Below are positions 1 through 10,834 of a stretch of DNA of 64,000 bases, one piece after another. Both the position numbers and the translations under genes were made by a program. The stretch comes from Cololabis saira (lineage: Eukaryota; Chordata; Actinopteri; Beloniformes; Belonidae): assembly GCF_033807715.1 (NCBI RefSeq), contig NC_084596.1, positions 40,627,958 through 40,691,957 on the forward strand, read 5' to 3'. The notes beneath the pieces were generated by a model that was not told the DNA's origin, ran no database searches, and saw only the letters and a list, made by a program, of their open reading frames with translations. Every line of letters starts with the position of its first letter. Position 1 is the first letter of the stretch.

Positions 1-161
1 ACCTTGAATGACACTTTGCGTTTGGAACAACGCACGTACACTCTAAAAAATAAGGGAGATGTTTTTCTCAGAATATGGCAACCGCTCATGGACCTCTGAC
101 ATTCATCCGGCATGGCTGGCCATGCCAGGATTCTGTGCACAAAAGAGACATATATGCACGG

Positions 162-889
162 TAGGGCTGTTCGATTTTGCCCAAAAATAAAATCTCGATT
201 TTTTTCCTCTCAAAATCCGATTTTCGATTACGATTATTTTGTGAATTAACAAAAGGCAAAGAAATGATTTCAAATATGCTGTTTTTTTTATTGAACATTT
301 GCCCCATTGGGCTTATTAAACCAAAAATGAATGAATAAAGTGCAAAACTCTGTAAAATAAGTTGAAAAAAAGTTTTAAAAAATATAATAAAATATAAAGT
401 TTTATCTCTGAAAAAAAAAGCAAATCAGCCCTTGCAAACATACAGTAAGTTATATTTCCAATTAAATAAAACAAGACATTTCCTAATTAAGCTAAACTGG
501 GTCTTTGCTTGCTAAATAATAATGCAACCCATGAAGGAGGTAGAGGTGTGTAATGTCAGTCATTACATTTGCTATTCACATTTGCAAGTTTTTTGCAAGG
601 AACACGAGCCGGTCTACCGCATCTGGCTTGAGGGATGCCTGGTGGCATGTTACAACGCCCCCTCCTACACTAAAGAGCCTCTCCGATGGGGCACTTGTCG
701 CAGGTATTGAGAGGTATTTCCATCAATCATTAATATGGTATCAATCATTAATATGTGTGCAGACAAGGTAAAAAAAAAAAAAAAAAAAAAAAAAAAGTGA
801 AAAATCGATTTTACGATTTTCACGTTTTAACATCGTTCTAATTACATAATCGCGATTACAATTTAAAATCGATTAATCGAACAGCCCTG
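162..889. mobile_element. Non-autonomous hAT-type element, family A, copy 1
   Basis: The element starts TAGGGCTGTTCG and ends with its near-complement CGAACAGCCCTG. It is flanked by a perfect 8-bp duplication, ATGCACGG, at 154-161 and 890-897. An 8-bp duplication and short terminal repeats are the signature of hAT transposons. The interior is AT-rich with an A-tract near 771-796 and encodes no transposase. Sister copies in this window are at 44083-44838 (opposite orientation) and 58420-58806. Confidence 0.9.
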
Positions 890-897
890 ATGCACGG

Positions 898-1958
898 TGA
901 CCATGGTTTATTTGATTTGATTATTTATGTATTTGATTTACAAGTTGTCCTTTTACTTTGGGTAACCATTTCTTCTTTTATTCTTTTTGTCTTGATTTTG
1001 CTTTGTTGTCTTTGTCCTGTATGTCTTTAAAATGCTAAAAACAAATAAAAATATAATTGGAAAAAAAAAATCACAACTTTTTTGCTAACCCAGTTTAGCA
1101 AAGCTTAACAACTAATTTCCAGAACTTCTCTGCACATCCTCATCAGATTCCTGTTTTTCTAGTAATTTAGCTTATTCTCCATAGTTGTCCTATGTTTTAC
1201 ATATCTCTGTAAATATTGTTTGTTTCATTATAGGAGGACCACTCGACAAGCCCTTATGGGTTTTGTGGCAGGGTGGAGGAGCTGCAGCCACTCAGGTGAT
1301 GGGTCACAGGTGTGTGCCATCAACCTCTCCACCCTGCCTGCCTTGATAAGGCAGGGCTGCACAGCTGCTGCTGGAGGAGTCTGCTGTGAAGGAGCTGAAA
1401 CACGTCGGGGCTGTTGGAGAGGCTGCTGAAGCCGAAGCACGTGTGTCCCGGTTGTTTGGAAATAAAGAGGTTGTGCACTGAAACTCCGTGTCCTCTCTGT
1501 CCTGTCTGTCGGGGCCCCGTAGCACTCGCCCTGCTACACTGCCACATGTGCACAAGCACCTTAATGTTAAATATGATGTTAAATATTTTTTCAGCCAAGT
1601 ACCTCCTAACCAGCGCAAAGCACTTTTGGTTGTAAAAAAAAGACCTAAAACAGAGCACTGTGCCATCAGTAACTGATTTATTAAACATAAAAATATTGCT
1701 GCTATGCTTCAACCACGACTCCATCGTTGGTCCAAGTGATTGACAGGTGAAGCCAGGTGATTGACAGGTCAGGTGGAACCATCCTGGTGTGGGGGAGACT
1801 CTGCGGTTTTAGGATAATAAGTTGAATAGCCTACTCCTGAAGATAAAATTCATTTTATGAATTTAGACTTATATTTTCCTCAATTATTTATGAAATATTT
1901 ATTTTTAAAGGATTTTTGCATGGATGCTACTTTTTAAATATATGTATATTTTAAAATC
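898..1958. other. No gene recognised
   Basis: This stretch is AT-rich at both ends with a G+C-richer block at about 1230-1550. Short overlapping open frames in the block have no recognisable domain and occur on both strands, so I do not call a gene. An AATAAA lies near 1460. Confidence 0.5.
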
Positions 1959-2025
1959 TCACGTACCCCCTGTAGTGCCTTCACGTACCCCCAGGGGTAC
2001 GCGTACCCCCATTTGAGAACCACTG
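1959..2025. mobile_element. Terminal fragment of a hAT-type element
   Basis: The segment has repeated GTACCCCC motifs followed by CATTTGAGAACCACTG. This matches the common vertebrate hAT end that reads CAGTGGTTCTCAAA on the other strand. The partner end and target duplication were not found, so only one terminus is supported. Confidence 0.55.
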
Positions 2026-2484
2026 GTCTAGCAGATCAGTGACAAAAACTATCCCTTTCTCAGCTTTGTTTAAACCAAGATCTTCTATTAGATAGTATTA
2101 CTCTATTATTCCATAGATCAACTCTATGGAATAATAGAGTAATACTATGGGGTGAAAGATTATGATTGAACAGCATTTTCCAGAAATTGAAAATCCGCTT
2201 GTGGAAATTTGACAATTTAACAGAAATGTTGTCCACTTCAAAATCACATTTTAAAAGGAACCCTGGCTATTAAGACATGTAGGTCTTAAAAGATAAATGT
2301 TGGTATCAATTATAACAATGTGATATAAAAAACCTTGTTGATGTCTTCGTTTTTATAAAATTTGAAAATATAATTTAACATGTAGGTCGCCATTGTTGTT
2401 TACATTCTGGGTAGTGACGTCAGACGGTGGCTCCTGCTAGCCCCCGTACACTGTTTTGACACCCAGAAACAGATGAAAACACAG

Positions 2485-3015
2485 CTAAACAGGTGACGGC
2501 GCACCAGAAACACAGATCAAAACACAGCTAAACATTAAGGTAATTTGTTCTATAATGGAGTCAGGACATTCATGAATAGGGAGTAATTCACATTTTTTGA
2601 TATTAAGAGACAGACCTGAAGCATTAGAGAAAAAAAGATTTTGTTTAGTATTCTTCCAACCATTGATTTGTTTTTTAGGAAAATGCATGTGTCGTCCGCA
2701 AATTGACGCAATTTAAACTCTTTGTTAAAAATGGTAATACCTTCTGGATTGTTGAACTACAGTAGGATAGTGAGTAATTGAGTTGCCAAAATGAAAAGCT
2801 TTGGCGATATAGGACAGCCTTGTCGAATACCTGGCGATACCATAAACCTAGGCGTAATACCAGGATTAAGAGAAACACAACTGCTTATATCCATATAAAA
2901 CATTTTAACAATATTACAAAAGTTTTTACCAAAGCCCAAAAAGCTTAAAGCTTCCAAAAGAAAGGGATGTTCCACGCTATCAAAAGCCTTATAAAAATCT
3001 AGAAATGAACACTAA
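2485..3015 (-). mobile_element. L1-type LINE fragment (reverse transcriptase)
   Basis: On the minus strand, broken frames encode pieces of an L1-clade reverse transcriptase: DFYKAFDSVEHPF (the catalytic-Asp block A), LGFGKNFCNIVKMFY, and GIRQGCPISPKLFILATQLL (block B region). The frames shift several times and the YADD block is not intact. It is a dead, truncated copy. Confidence 0.8.
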
Positions 3016-3418
3016 ACTTTCAGAATCAATATAATCGCTATAATCCAACATATCAAGTATCAACCTTGTGTGATTATGTATATGTATATATGTATACCCA
3101 TATGTATATGTTGTTGTGATTTCTGATGCTGGTGTTCTGTCGATCCTTGCTACCTTGCCGAAAAATGCTACACTGTTAACTCGAATAAGTTCACAGAACT
3201 CAAAATCTTTTGGGTAACTGGCTGCATCAAAATTTCTAAGTTATATTTTGAAATGTTTTCAGTTTCCACAACTTTAAACTTTCTATTTTCCTCAACTCAT
3301 AATCAAACCATTAGGTATACCTAATGGTTTTCTACCTTTTGTAGAGCTACAATTTTACTGTGTTTTACTCCCTAGCCCACGTCCTTTCCCCCCCAAGTGC
3401 TCCTTGTCGCTTTCCAAA

Positions 3419-5633
3419 TCACTCACTCATCACTCACTCATCGTCCGCCGCTTGTCCGTTCCCGGGTCGCGGGGGCAGCAGCCTCAGCAGGGATGCCCAG
3501 ATTTCCTTCACCCCAGACACTTCCTCCAGCTCCTCCGGGGGGAGTCCGAGGCGTTCCCAGGCCAGCCGAGAGACATAGTCTCTCCAGCGTGTCCTGGGTC
3601 TTCCCCAGGGTCTCCTCCGGGTGGGACATGCCTGGAACACGTCCCTAGGGAGGAGGGACATGCCTGGAACACCTCCCTAGGGAGGATCCAGGAGGATCCA
3701 GGAGGATCCGGTACAGATGCCCAAGCCACCTCAGCTGACTCCTCTCAATGTGAAGGAGCAGCGGCTCGACTCCTGCTCCTCCCGGGTGACCGAACTCCTC
3801 ACCCTATCTCTAAGGGAGCGTCCAGCCACCCTGCGGAGGAAACTCATCTCGGCCGCTTGTATCCGCGATCTTGTCCTTTCGGTCACTACCCAAAGTTCAT
3901 GACCATAGGTGAGGGTAGGGGCGTAGATTGACCGGTAAATCGAGAGCTTCGCCTTTCGACTCAGCTCCCTCTTCACCACGACGGTCCGGTACATCGACCG
4001 CATAACTGCGGACGCTGCACCGATCTGTCTGTCAATCTCACGCTCCATCGTTCCCTCACTCATGAACAAGATCCCGAGATACTTGAACTCCTCCACCTGA
4101 GGCAGGACTTCTCCACCCACCCGGAGAAGGCAAGCCACCCTTTTCCGCTGGAGAACCATGGCCTCGGTTTTGGAGGTGCTGATTCTCATCCCTGCCGCGT
4201 CGCACTTGGCCTCAAACCGCCCCAGCGCATGCTGAAGGTCACGATCCGATGAAGCCAACAGGACAACATCATCCGCAAAAAGCAGAGATGAAATCCTGAG
4301 GTCCCCAAACCGGATCCCCTCCGGCCCCTGGCTGCGCCTAGAAATCCTGTCCATAAAAATTATGAACAGGACCGGTGACAAAGGGCAGCCCTGCCGGAGT
4401 CCAACATGCAAGTCTGATCTACAAGTCTGATCTACTGCCGGCAATGCGAACCAGACTCCTGCTTCGATCATACAGAGACCGGACAGCCCTTAATAGAGGG
4501 CCCCGGACTCCATACTCACTCAGCACCCCCCACAGAATGGCACGAGGGACACGGTCAAATGCCTTCTCCAGATCCACAAAACACATGTGGACTGGTTGGG
4601 CAAATACCCATGAACCCTCGAGCACCCTGCGGAGGGTGTAGAGCTGGTCCAATGTTCCACGACCGGGACGAAAACTGCATTGTTCCTCCTGAATCCGAGG
4701 TTCAACTATCGGCCATAATCTCCTCTCCAGTACCCTGGAGTAAACTTTCCCGGGGAGGCTGAGAAGTGTGATCCCCCTATAGTTGGAACACACTCTCCGG
4801 TCCCCCTTTTTAAACAGAGTGACCGCCACCCCGGTTTGCCACCCCAATGGTACTGTCCCCTTCCTCCATGCGATGTCGCAGAGGCGTGTCAACCAAGACA
4901 GCCCTACGACATCCAGAGACTTGAGGTACTCAGGGTGAATCTCATCCACCCCCGGTGCCCGGCCACTGAGGAGCTTACGAACTACCTCGGTGACCTCGGC
5001 TTGGGTGATGGATGAGCACGCCTCCGAGCCCCAACCCTCTGCTTCCTCAGTGGAAGGCATGTCAGTCGGGTTGAGGAGATCCTCGAAGTATTCCTTCCAC
5101 CGTCTGACAATGTCCCCAGTCGAGGTCAACAGCTCCCCACCCACACCAAACGGTGCCGGCAGAGTACTGCTTCCCCCTTCTGAGGCGCCGAACGGCTACT
5201 GCGTCAGGAGTCCAACCGGCCAACATAGCCCGGTAGGACTCCTTCTTCAGTCTGACGGCATCCTGTACTGCCGGTGTCACCGGGTTCTAGGATTGCCGCC
5301 ACGACAGGCACCGGAGACCTTGCGTCCACAGCTTTGAGCCGCCGCGTTGACAATGGAGGCAGAGAACATGGTCCACTCGGACTCAATGTCCCCCGCCTCC
5401 CCCGGGATACGAGAGAAGCTCCCTCGGAGGTGGGAGTTGAAGATGTCCCTGACAGAGGGCTCAGCCAGACGTTCCCAACAGACCCTCACAATCCGTTTGG
5501 GTCTGCCCGGTCTGTCCAACCTCCTCCTCCGCCAGCGCATCCAACTCACCACCAGGTGGTGATCAGTTGACAGCTCAGCCCCTCTCTTCACCCGAGTGTC
5601 CAAGACATGCGGCCAGAAGTCAGAGCTTTCCAA
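3419..5633 (-). mobile_element. Rex3 (RTE-clade) LINE, 5'-truncated
   Basis: Minus-strand frames read, in order: the end of an endonuclease domain (GAELSTDHHLVVSW, about 5560), a linker, then reverse transcriptase with GRAPGVDEIHPEYLKSL, FKKGDRRVCSNYRGI, MCFVDLEKAFDRVP, GLRQGCPLSPVLFI and SLLFADDVVLLAS. A C-terminal stretch ends RLLPPRPGNG near 3440. This protein is typical of fish Rex3 elements, and a stretch at about 4371-4391 matches the forward Rex3 survey primer as I remember it. Several frame changes (between 5144 and 5277, about 4440, about 3730) and the missing 5' part of the endonuclease make it inactive. The 3' tail consists of short CACTCATC-like repeats. Confidence 0.92.
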
Positions 5634-5756
5634 ATCGTCATTGTAAATAAGAAAATACTTTTTTTTCCCTCTTTATCGTATAATATTCACAAAGTGTAAT
5701 GCAATTCATGTCATGAGTTGTGTATTTTGAAGGATCAAATACTCAAGATCCATTGT

Positions 5757-6093
5757 GGGCGGCAGTAGCTCAGGTGGTAGAGCGGGTCGTCCAATGATCG
5801 GAAGGTCGGCGGTTTCGAATCCCGCTCTGTCCCAGTTTGCTGCCGTAGTGTCCTTGGGCAAGACACTTTACCCACCTTGCCTCGTGTGAATGTGTATGAA
5901 TGTTGGTGGTGGTCGGAGGGGCCGTTTGGCACGATATGGCAGCCACACTTCCGTCAGTCTGCCCCAGGGCAGCTTTGGCTACAAAATGTAGTTTACCACC
6001 ACCAGTGAGGATGTGAATGAATGAATAATGATCTCTGTAAAGCGCTCTGGGTGCCTAGAAGGGCGCTATATAAATCCAAGTCATTATAATTAT
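5757..6093 (+). mobile_element. tRNA-derived SINE
   Basis: The head is tRNA-like, with an A box (TAGCTCAGGTGG, about 5766-5777) and a B box (GGTTTCGAATCCC, about 5811-5823) that are the internal promoter for RNA polymerase III. A body containing TCCTTGGGCAAGACACTTTA follows. The tail GCGCTATATAAATCCA looks borrowed from a partner LINE. The anticodon arm is degraded by mismatches, so this is a retroposon rather than a working tRNA gene. Confidence 0.88.
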
Positions 6094-6254
6094 CCCACAT
6101 AATCAATTTTACATTGTGCAAGAAATGATGGGCGTGGCAATCAAACTTTGAAAATCAACTGTGTGCGTGCACAGAACCACAAAGTAGCATTTAGAATAGA
6201 ATACAATACAATACTTTATTTTCAATTTAATTCAATTTTATTTGTATAGCACGT

Positions 6255-6401
6255 AGCAGACATCCACGCAGCAGACATCCACCCTGCAGACATCCACGCA
6301 GCAGACATCCACCCTGCAGACATCCACCCAGCAGACATCCACACAGCAGACATCCACCCAGCAGACATCCACCCAGCAGACATCCACCCAGCAGACATCC
6401 A
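6255..6401. repeat. 15-bp minisatellite
   Basis: About ten tandem copies of a 15-bp unit like GCAGACATCCACCCA, with variable last bases. It sits in the 3' flank of the coiled-coil gene at 6563-8212. Open frames through it are an effect of the unit length being a multiple of three. Confidence 0.92.
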
Positions 6402-6562
6402 TTTTGGAACGGAAAACCCAGGTTTACCAATTAACCTGGGTTAACATACCCAGTTTAGCCAGTAAACCTCCTTCTTGGAATACCCCCCTGGATATCTATC
6501 TGAAGACATAATGAACACAATACACTCCACATAGCAGCTATTTCTCCCTGTGAATGACATCC

Positions 6563-8212
6563 TCAGATGTCAACTCTGGGCATGGTGTTCCCCGGATGTG
6601 ATAGTGCCATGTGATGTGTCGTCACGATGTGAGAGACAGTTGAAGAAGCTGTCTGTTGTTTCTCCCTACGTAACCGTTGAACTTCAAACTCTCCGTAGTG
6701 TATATCCGCCATTAACTCCCTGTGCTCTTCCTTTGTCTTGGTACTGGTCACATACACGTCATTTACAAGCGAAACCACAGGTCCTCTTCTGTTATACTTT
6801 TCCTGCCGGTTTCTTTTGTCTATATTGACATGGGTTGAGAGAGTTCCCATAGCAGAGTTGATGTCATCCATTTTAGAGTTTTGGGGTTTCAGCGCACATT
6901 TTTTAACTTTTTCCGCCATTTCCTCGCCAAGGTACTTCTGCGTTATCGCATTCACTTTGTCTTTATAATCCCCTCTTTCAACTATGTATTCAGAACTTTG
7001 GGTCCATCTATGGTTTTGGTATATCAGGGGGACGGGCCTGCTCAGTTTCTCCCCTCGTTTGTTGATATAGTAACCTTCCTCTTGATCTTCTTGTTTAGAG
7101 GAAGGTTTGGTGTGGTCACAATCATCATCATCATCATCATAACCATCACCTTCATCAGGACCTTCACCTTCATCATGACCTTCACCTTCATCATGACCAT
7201 CACCTTCATCATCACCTTCACCTTCATCATGACCATCACCATCATCATCATCACCTTCATCCCCATCATCATCACCTTCATCCCCATCATCATCATCATT
7301 ATTATCATCATCGCTTCCATGGGATGTCTTTGGTATTTGCGGCTTTTCTGATTTAACTAATGTATCAAGTATGTTACACTTTATAAATCGGCCTTTAATG
7401 TTCTCTTCAGCTACTTTTAGTTGTTCTTGTAACATCCTATTGTTAAGTTGTAGTTCATGAATCTGTTTGGTTAACTCTGACTCAATCTGCCGAATTTTCT
7501 CTTCATACACTCCGTACTGGTTTACGGAGCAATCCTTTGTTGCTTTTAAACTACAAATGTTCCTATATTTTACTTTAATTAACTGTTCCCCGTGCTTTGC
7601 ATTGGCATAATCTACATCCACTTTAGATTTCTGCTTCTGCAAATCTTCATACGCATGCGTGATAGCGTCCCGTTCTTGTTTGCATTCCTCTAGTTCCTCC
7701 ATTAAAGCGTCAATGACTTGCGCTTGAGATTTCTCCTTCTTCAGCGCGATTTTGTTTTTCATTTGCAGTTCTTCATTTACCTTTTTTAATTCTTTGCTCA
7801 AAGCGTCAATTTTTACTTGCGCATCCTTCAGCGCGTTTTTGTATGTCATTTTCAGTTCTTCTTTTTCCTTTTTTGTTTTTTCCAAATCAAGATTTGTTTT
7901 ATTCATTTCTGTCCGCTGATCACGTTTTAGACCTTTGAAATCGCAGTTTCCTTGTTCTCCTTGTTTCTGCTTCCCATTTTGTGTCTGTAATTCCCTGTTC
8001 TTCCCCATTAAACTGCTATTTGTTACTTTCAGTTGAGCATTATCATCTTTAAGACTGTCATTTTCTTCTTTAAGTCGAGCGGTCTCCTTCGTAAGAACAT
8101 CGTTTTTTTCTCTGTCTCCCCGACTTGTTTTCTCGAAAAGTCCCATCACTGTGTCGAGACCTCTCCGAAATGCGTCTTTCGGCAGGTTATCATTTTGTTC
8201 GCTTCGCTGCAT
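6563..8212 (-). CDS. Unrecognised coiled-coil protein with acidic repeat tract (549 aa, intronless)
   Basis: I do not recognise this family. The single open frame has 549 codons. Residues about 20-285 are rich in E, K, Q and L with heptad-like spacing (for example LKEENDSLKDDNAQLKVTN), which predicts a long coiled coil. Residues about 300-368 are an almost uninterrupted run of D, E, G and H in short repeats (DEGEG, DEGDG). Residues 370-549 are basic, polar and of higher complexity (YYINKRGEKLSRPVPLIYQN; DKRNRQEKYNRRGPV). There is no signal peptide or membrane segment, so a soluble intracellular protein is likely. The start was chosen because a TATA box and CRE lie 75-118 bp upstream. Reverse-strand AATAAA signals occur at about 6215-6242. 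The lack of introns suggests a retrocopy or a single-exon germline-type gene. Because the acidic tract is in frame and framed by non-repetitive sequence on both sides, I think the coding call is sound. Confidence 0.72.
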   Translation of the reverse strand: MQRSEQNDNLPKDAFRRGLDTVMGLFEKTSRGDREKNDVLTKETARLKEENDSLKDDNAQLKVTNSSLMGKNRELQTQNGKQKQGEQGNCDFKGLKRDQRTEMNKTNLDLEKTKKEKEELKMTYKNALKDAQVKIDALSKELKKVNEELQMKNKIALKKEKSQAQVIDALMEELEECKQERDAITHAYEDLQKQKSKVDVDYANAKHGEQLIKVKYRNICSLKATKDCSVNQYGVYEEKIRQIESELTKQIHELQLNNRMLQEQLKVAEENIKGRFIKCNILDTLVKSEKPQIPKTSHGSDDDNNDDDDGDEGDDDGDEGDDDDGDGHDEGEGDDEGDGHDEGEGHDEGEGPDEGDGYDDDDDDCDHTKPSSKQEDQEEGYYINKRGEKLSRPVPLIYQNHRWTQSSEYIVERGDYKDKVNAITQKYLGEEMAEKVKKCALKPQNSKMDDINSAMGTLSTHVNIDKRNRQEKYNRRGPVVSLVNDVYVTSTKTKEEHRELMADIHYGEFEVQRLRREKQQTASSTVSHIVTTHHMALSHPGNTMPRVDI

Positions 8213-8255
8213 GTTTGAACTCGTTTCGGTGTGGTGTGCTGTGTATCCTGTCAGA

Positions 8256-8330
8256 AATGAACTGTGCGGAGCGTTGGGCCAAACCTTTTATACCGTTCTA
8301 CGTGACGTCACACACGATCCATTGCGTCAT
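8256..8330 (-). promoter_or_regulatory. CRE + C/EBP-ATF-like site + TATA promoter of the coiled-coil gene
   Basis: Read on the minus strand toward the gene: ATGACGCAAT (8330-8321, the composite C/EBP-ATF form), a perfect cAMP response element TGACGTCA (8310-8303) and TATAAAA (8292-8286). A start about 30 bp below the TATA would fall near 8256, giving a leader of about 45 nt before the ATG at 8212. The order and spacing are those of a compact CREB/CREM-type promoter. Use in vivo is inferred. Confidence 0.65.
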
Positions 8331-8953
8331 CCAGAAGATTCCATTCATAGAATGTCCATTGTGTGTAACAATTAGATCAAAGCCAAAGGAAACATGTATT
8401 ATTAATTTGTTGATTATCCTCGCAAAATTCCACATCCACAAATCTAAATTCTTACGCAAAAAACCCTCTTTTTTTACTTTTCATTGCAAATTAAAACAGT
8501 ATCTGGACAGAATCTGGATTCAAAGGCAATCAAAACCATAAACGTATGTAAATGTTTTGGCTTTATAATTTCATCCCCCCTGGCTGGTTGTAATGTGTTG
8601 TGCTTTTTGTTTTGTTTTTTATTTGAGTTGTACTCTTTATATGTTTATAATTCGACGTGAATTTGCATAATGTGAAGTTTTATTATCATTGTTATGTTTG
8701 CAATTGTTAATAAAAAAAAAAAAAAAAATGTCCATGTGCGTCAAAAAAAAAAATCAGTATAATGGACTTTAACCGGGTTGATAAGAGCAATGAACAGTCA
8801 GCGCATTTAATTAACAATATGTCGCTAAATAACACTCGTTTTTATGTGTTTTCAATATCATCCCTGAAGCACTGATAAAAAAAACATGGTTTGGTGGGAT
8901 TTATTGTTTATAGTTCATACTTGGCACAACGTAACACACATCTTAAACACTGG
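8331..8953. other. No gene recognised
   Basis: AT-rich intergenic sequence with two A-tracts (about 8712-8728 and 8743-8752). I see no exon or complete transposon here. Confidence 0.5.
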
Positions 8954-9109
<156 letters not shown>

Positions 9110-9902
9110 ACTTGACAGCTTCAGAGTTTGTGTTGGTGGAGCTTGGCGGATGACCCTCTCTGCAACTCTCAGCACCTTACAACAAAAACACATTCATAGT
9201 GCTTTACACAGTGCTTAGACACTATACAGAACAGAGAACAGTAATTAAAAAGGCAACTTTAGTTTTCAAAGACTTAACAGAAAAAAAGCAGGATACTGAA
9301 ATCAAACCTTGACTGTGCCAAGTGAAGGAATCACTAGTCCGCCGTTGTTCTTCAGGGTCAGAAGGTGCTAGTTCTTTTCACCTGAACCTGGCACAGCCTC
9401 TCTGACTAAGCTCCAACGGCACACATCACAGGACAGCTGGCGAAGAACTTTCCTGACAACAAATCCCGCGATGTACACCAGGGCATTCTCCACCAGCCCC
9501 CCAAAACGAGTTGGCAGGTAGCTGTGGTCGGAGACAAGGGCTGGAATGGAGATGGGTGCTGCTCAATGCTCTCTGCCGAGGACATCTCCACAGCAGACAG
9601 GGCCACAGTGTTGTCCAGGGCTGCCCCATTGCCTGTCTCACCAGGGGAGACCCCACACCCAACCATCAGACGGCGGAAGATGGCCTGGAACTGGCGTGCC
9701 GTGGGACTATTGTCACATCCACCTTATATGGAAAACACATGAAGTATTCAGATTTTGCTTGATTTTCAGCACAATTTCATTTGTCTCAGATCGTAATCAA
9801 ACACCAGGCTGTGCACAAAAACATAAACAACATTTCATTCAAACACTGACGTTTGTTTACATGGAACTTCAACAGAAGTGACATTACTCAGTGCACCTTT
9901 AA

Positions 9903-10834
9903 AGGGGCTAACACACCAAGCCGAAAATCGGCCGTCGGTAAGCGTCGGTGCTCGTCGGTCGGGCTAGTTTCCCCGGTGTGTCCCGCACGTCGCCACAGGT
10001 CGGGCGCCCGACGGGAGCTTTTCAGCCGATTCGACATATTGAATCGGCGTCGGCCGTCGGTCAAAACAACTCACTCTGTGATTGGCTGTTCCCAGAATTT
10101 CCCAGAATGCTTTTCGTCGTCATTTGCGGACTGAATTAAAAAAAAAAACATTTCCAGCGAGAAATAAATATATTACTTTCATAATATTCACTCAGTGAAT
10201 GTACATAATCACTCGCTTGTCTTTTTCAAACCGCGCCAGATTAAAGGCTGATTTATGGTTCTGCGTTACACCAACGCAGAACCTACGGCGTAGGTTACGC
10301 GGCGACGCGCGCTGTACGCCGTACCCTAGGCCGTAGGCTCTGCGTCGATTTAACGTGGAACCATAAATCAGCTCCGGAGCCGGCAGGCAGGCAGAAAATC
10401 CCAAAATTTTTCGGAGCAAATTACTTAACAGGCATAGCTACAACTGTTAGATTTCATCTATTAAACCAACATTTATCTTCCTAAATTATTTATTTCAGTC
10501 AGCAGTAATTCTACACAGAGTTTTGTTTGTCTGTTTTGATCAGAGTTTTGTTTGTCTGCACTTGTGTTTTCTCAATAAAGCTTTGAAAAAAAAAGCGCTG
10601 TCCTCCTCCTTGAGCCCCTGAATACAGACTACCGCTGCCTGCTGGTATGGAGGGGAATTACCTCTCACGCATGCGCAGAACGTACGTGCTAGTTCGCCGT
10701 CGGGTGTCGTATTTGCGGTGTGTCTAGTGAGCCCGACAGAGCCCGACACAGCCCGACACAGCCCGACACAGCCGATGCGAGCCGACACAGCAGTCGGCAG
10801 AGAGCGGGGGAAGTCGGGTTGGTGTGTCAAGGCC
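9903..10834. mobile_element. TTAA-flanked MITE in last intron of the THAP gene
   Basis: TTAA lies at both edges (9899-9902 and 10835-10838). The ends are similar inverted repeats: AGGGGCTAACACACC on the left and, read inward, GGCCTTGACACACC on the right. TTAA duplications are typical of piggyBac and Kolobok transposons; the family is not assigned. A second MITE is nested at 10243-10372. The right part contains short repeats of the type GCCCGACACA (about 10733-10770). Part of the interior (10398-10516) recurs at about 25290-25405. Confidence 0.75.
10243..10372. mobile_element. Nested 130-bp MITE (family with ends AAGGCTGATTTATGG)
   Basis: Near-palindromic element beginning AAAGGCTGATTTATGGTT and ending AACCATAAATCAGC, with a G+C-rich centre (ACGGCGTAGG and its complement). 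Relatives in this window: 56653-56736 and 60557-60631, plus a one-ended scrap near 42300-42340. No coding capacity. Confidence 0.85.

Noticed and set aside
5757..5832. Possible tRNA gene
   Set aside because: A and B boxes are present, but the cloverleaf is imperfect and the sequence continues into a SINE body and LINE-like tail.
7042..7351. Met-rich and Phe/Ile/Thr-rich open frames opposite the acidic tract
   Set aside because: Shadows of the (GAT)n-like codons of the coiled-coil gene on the other strand.
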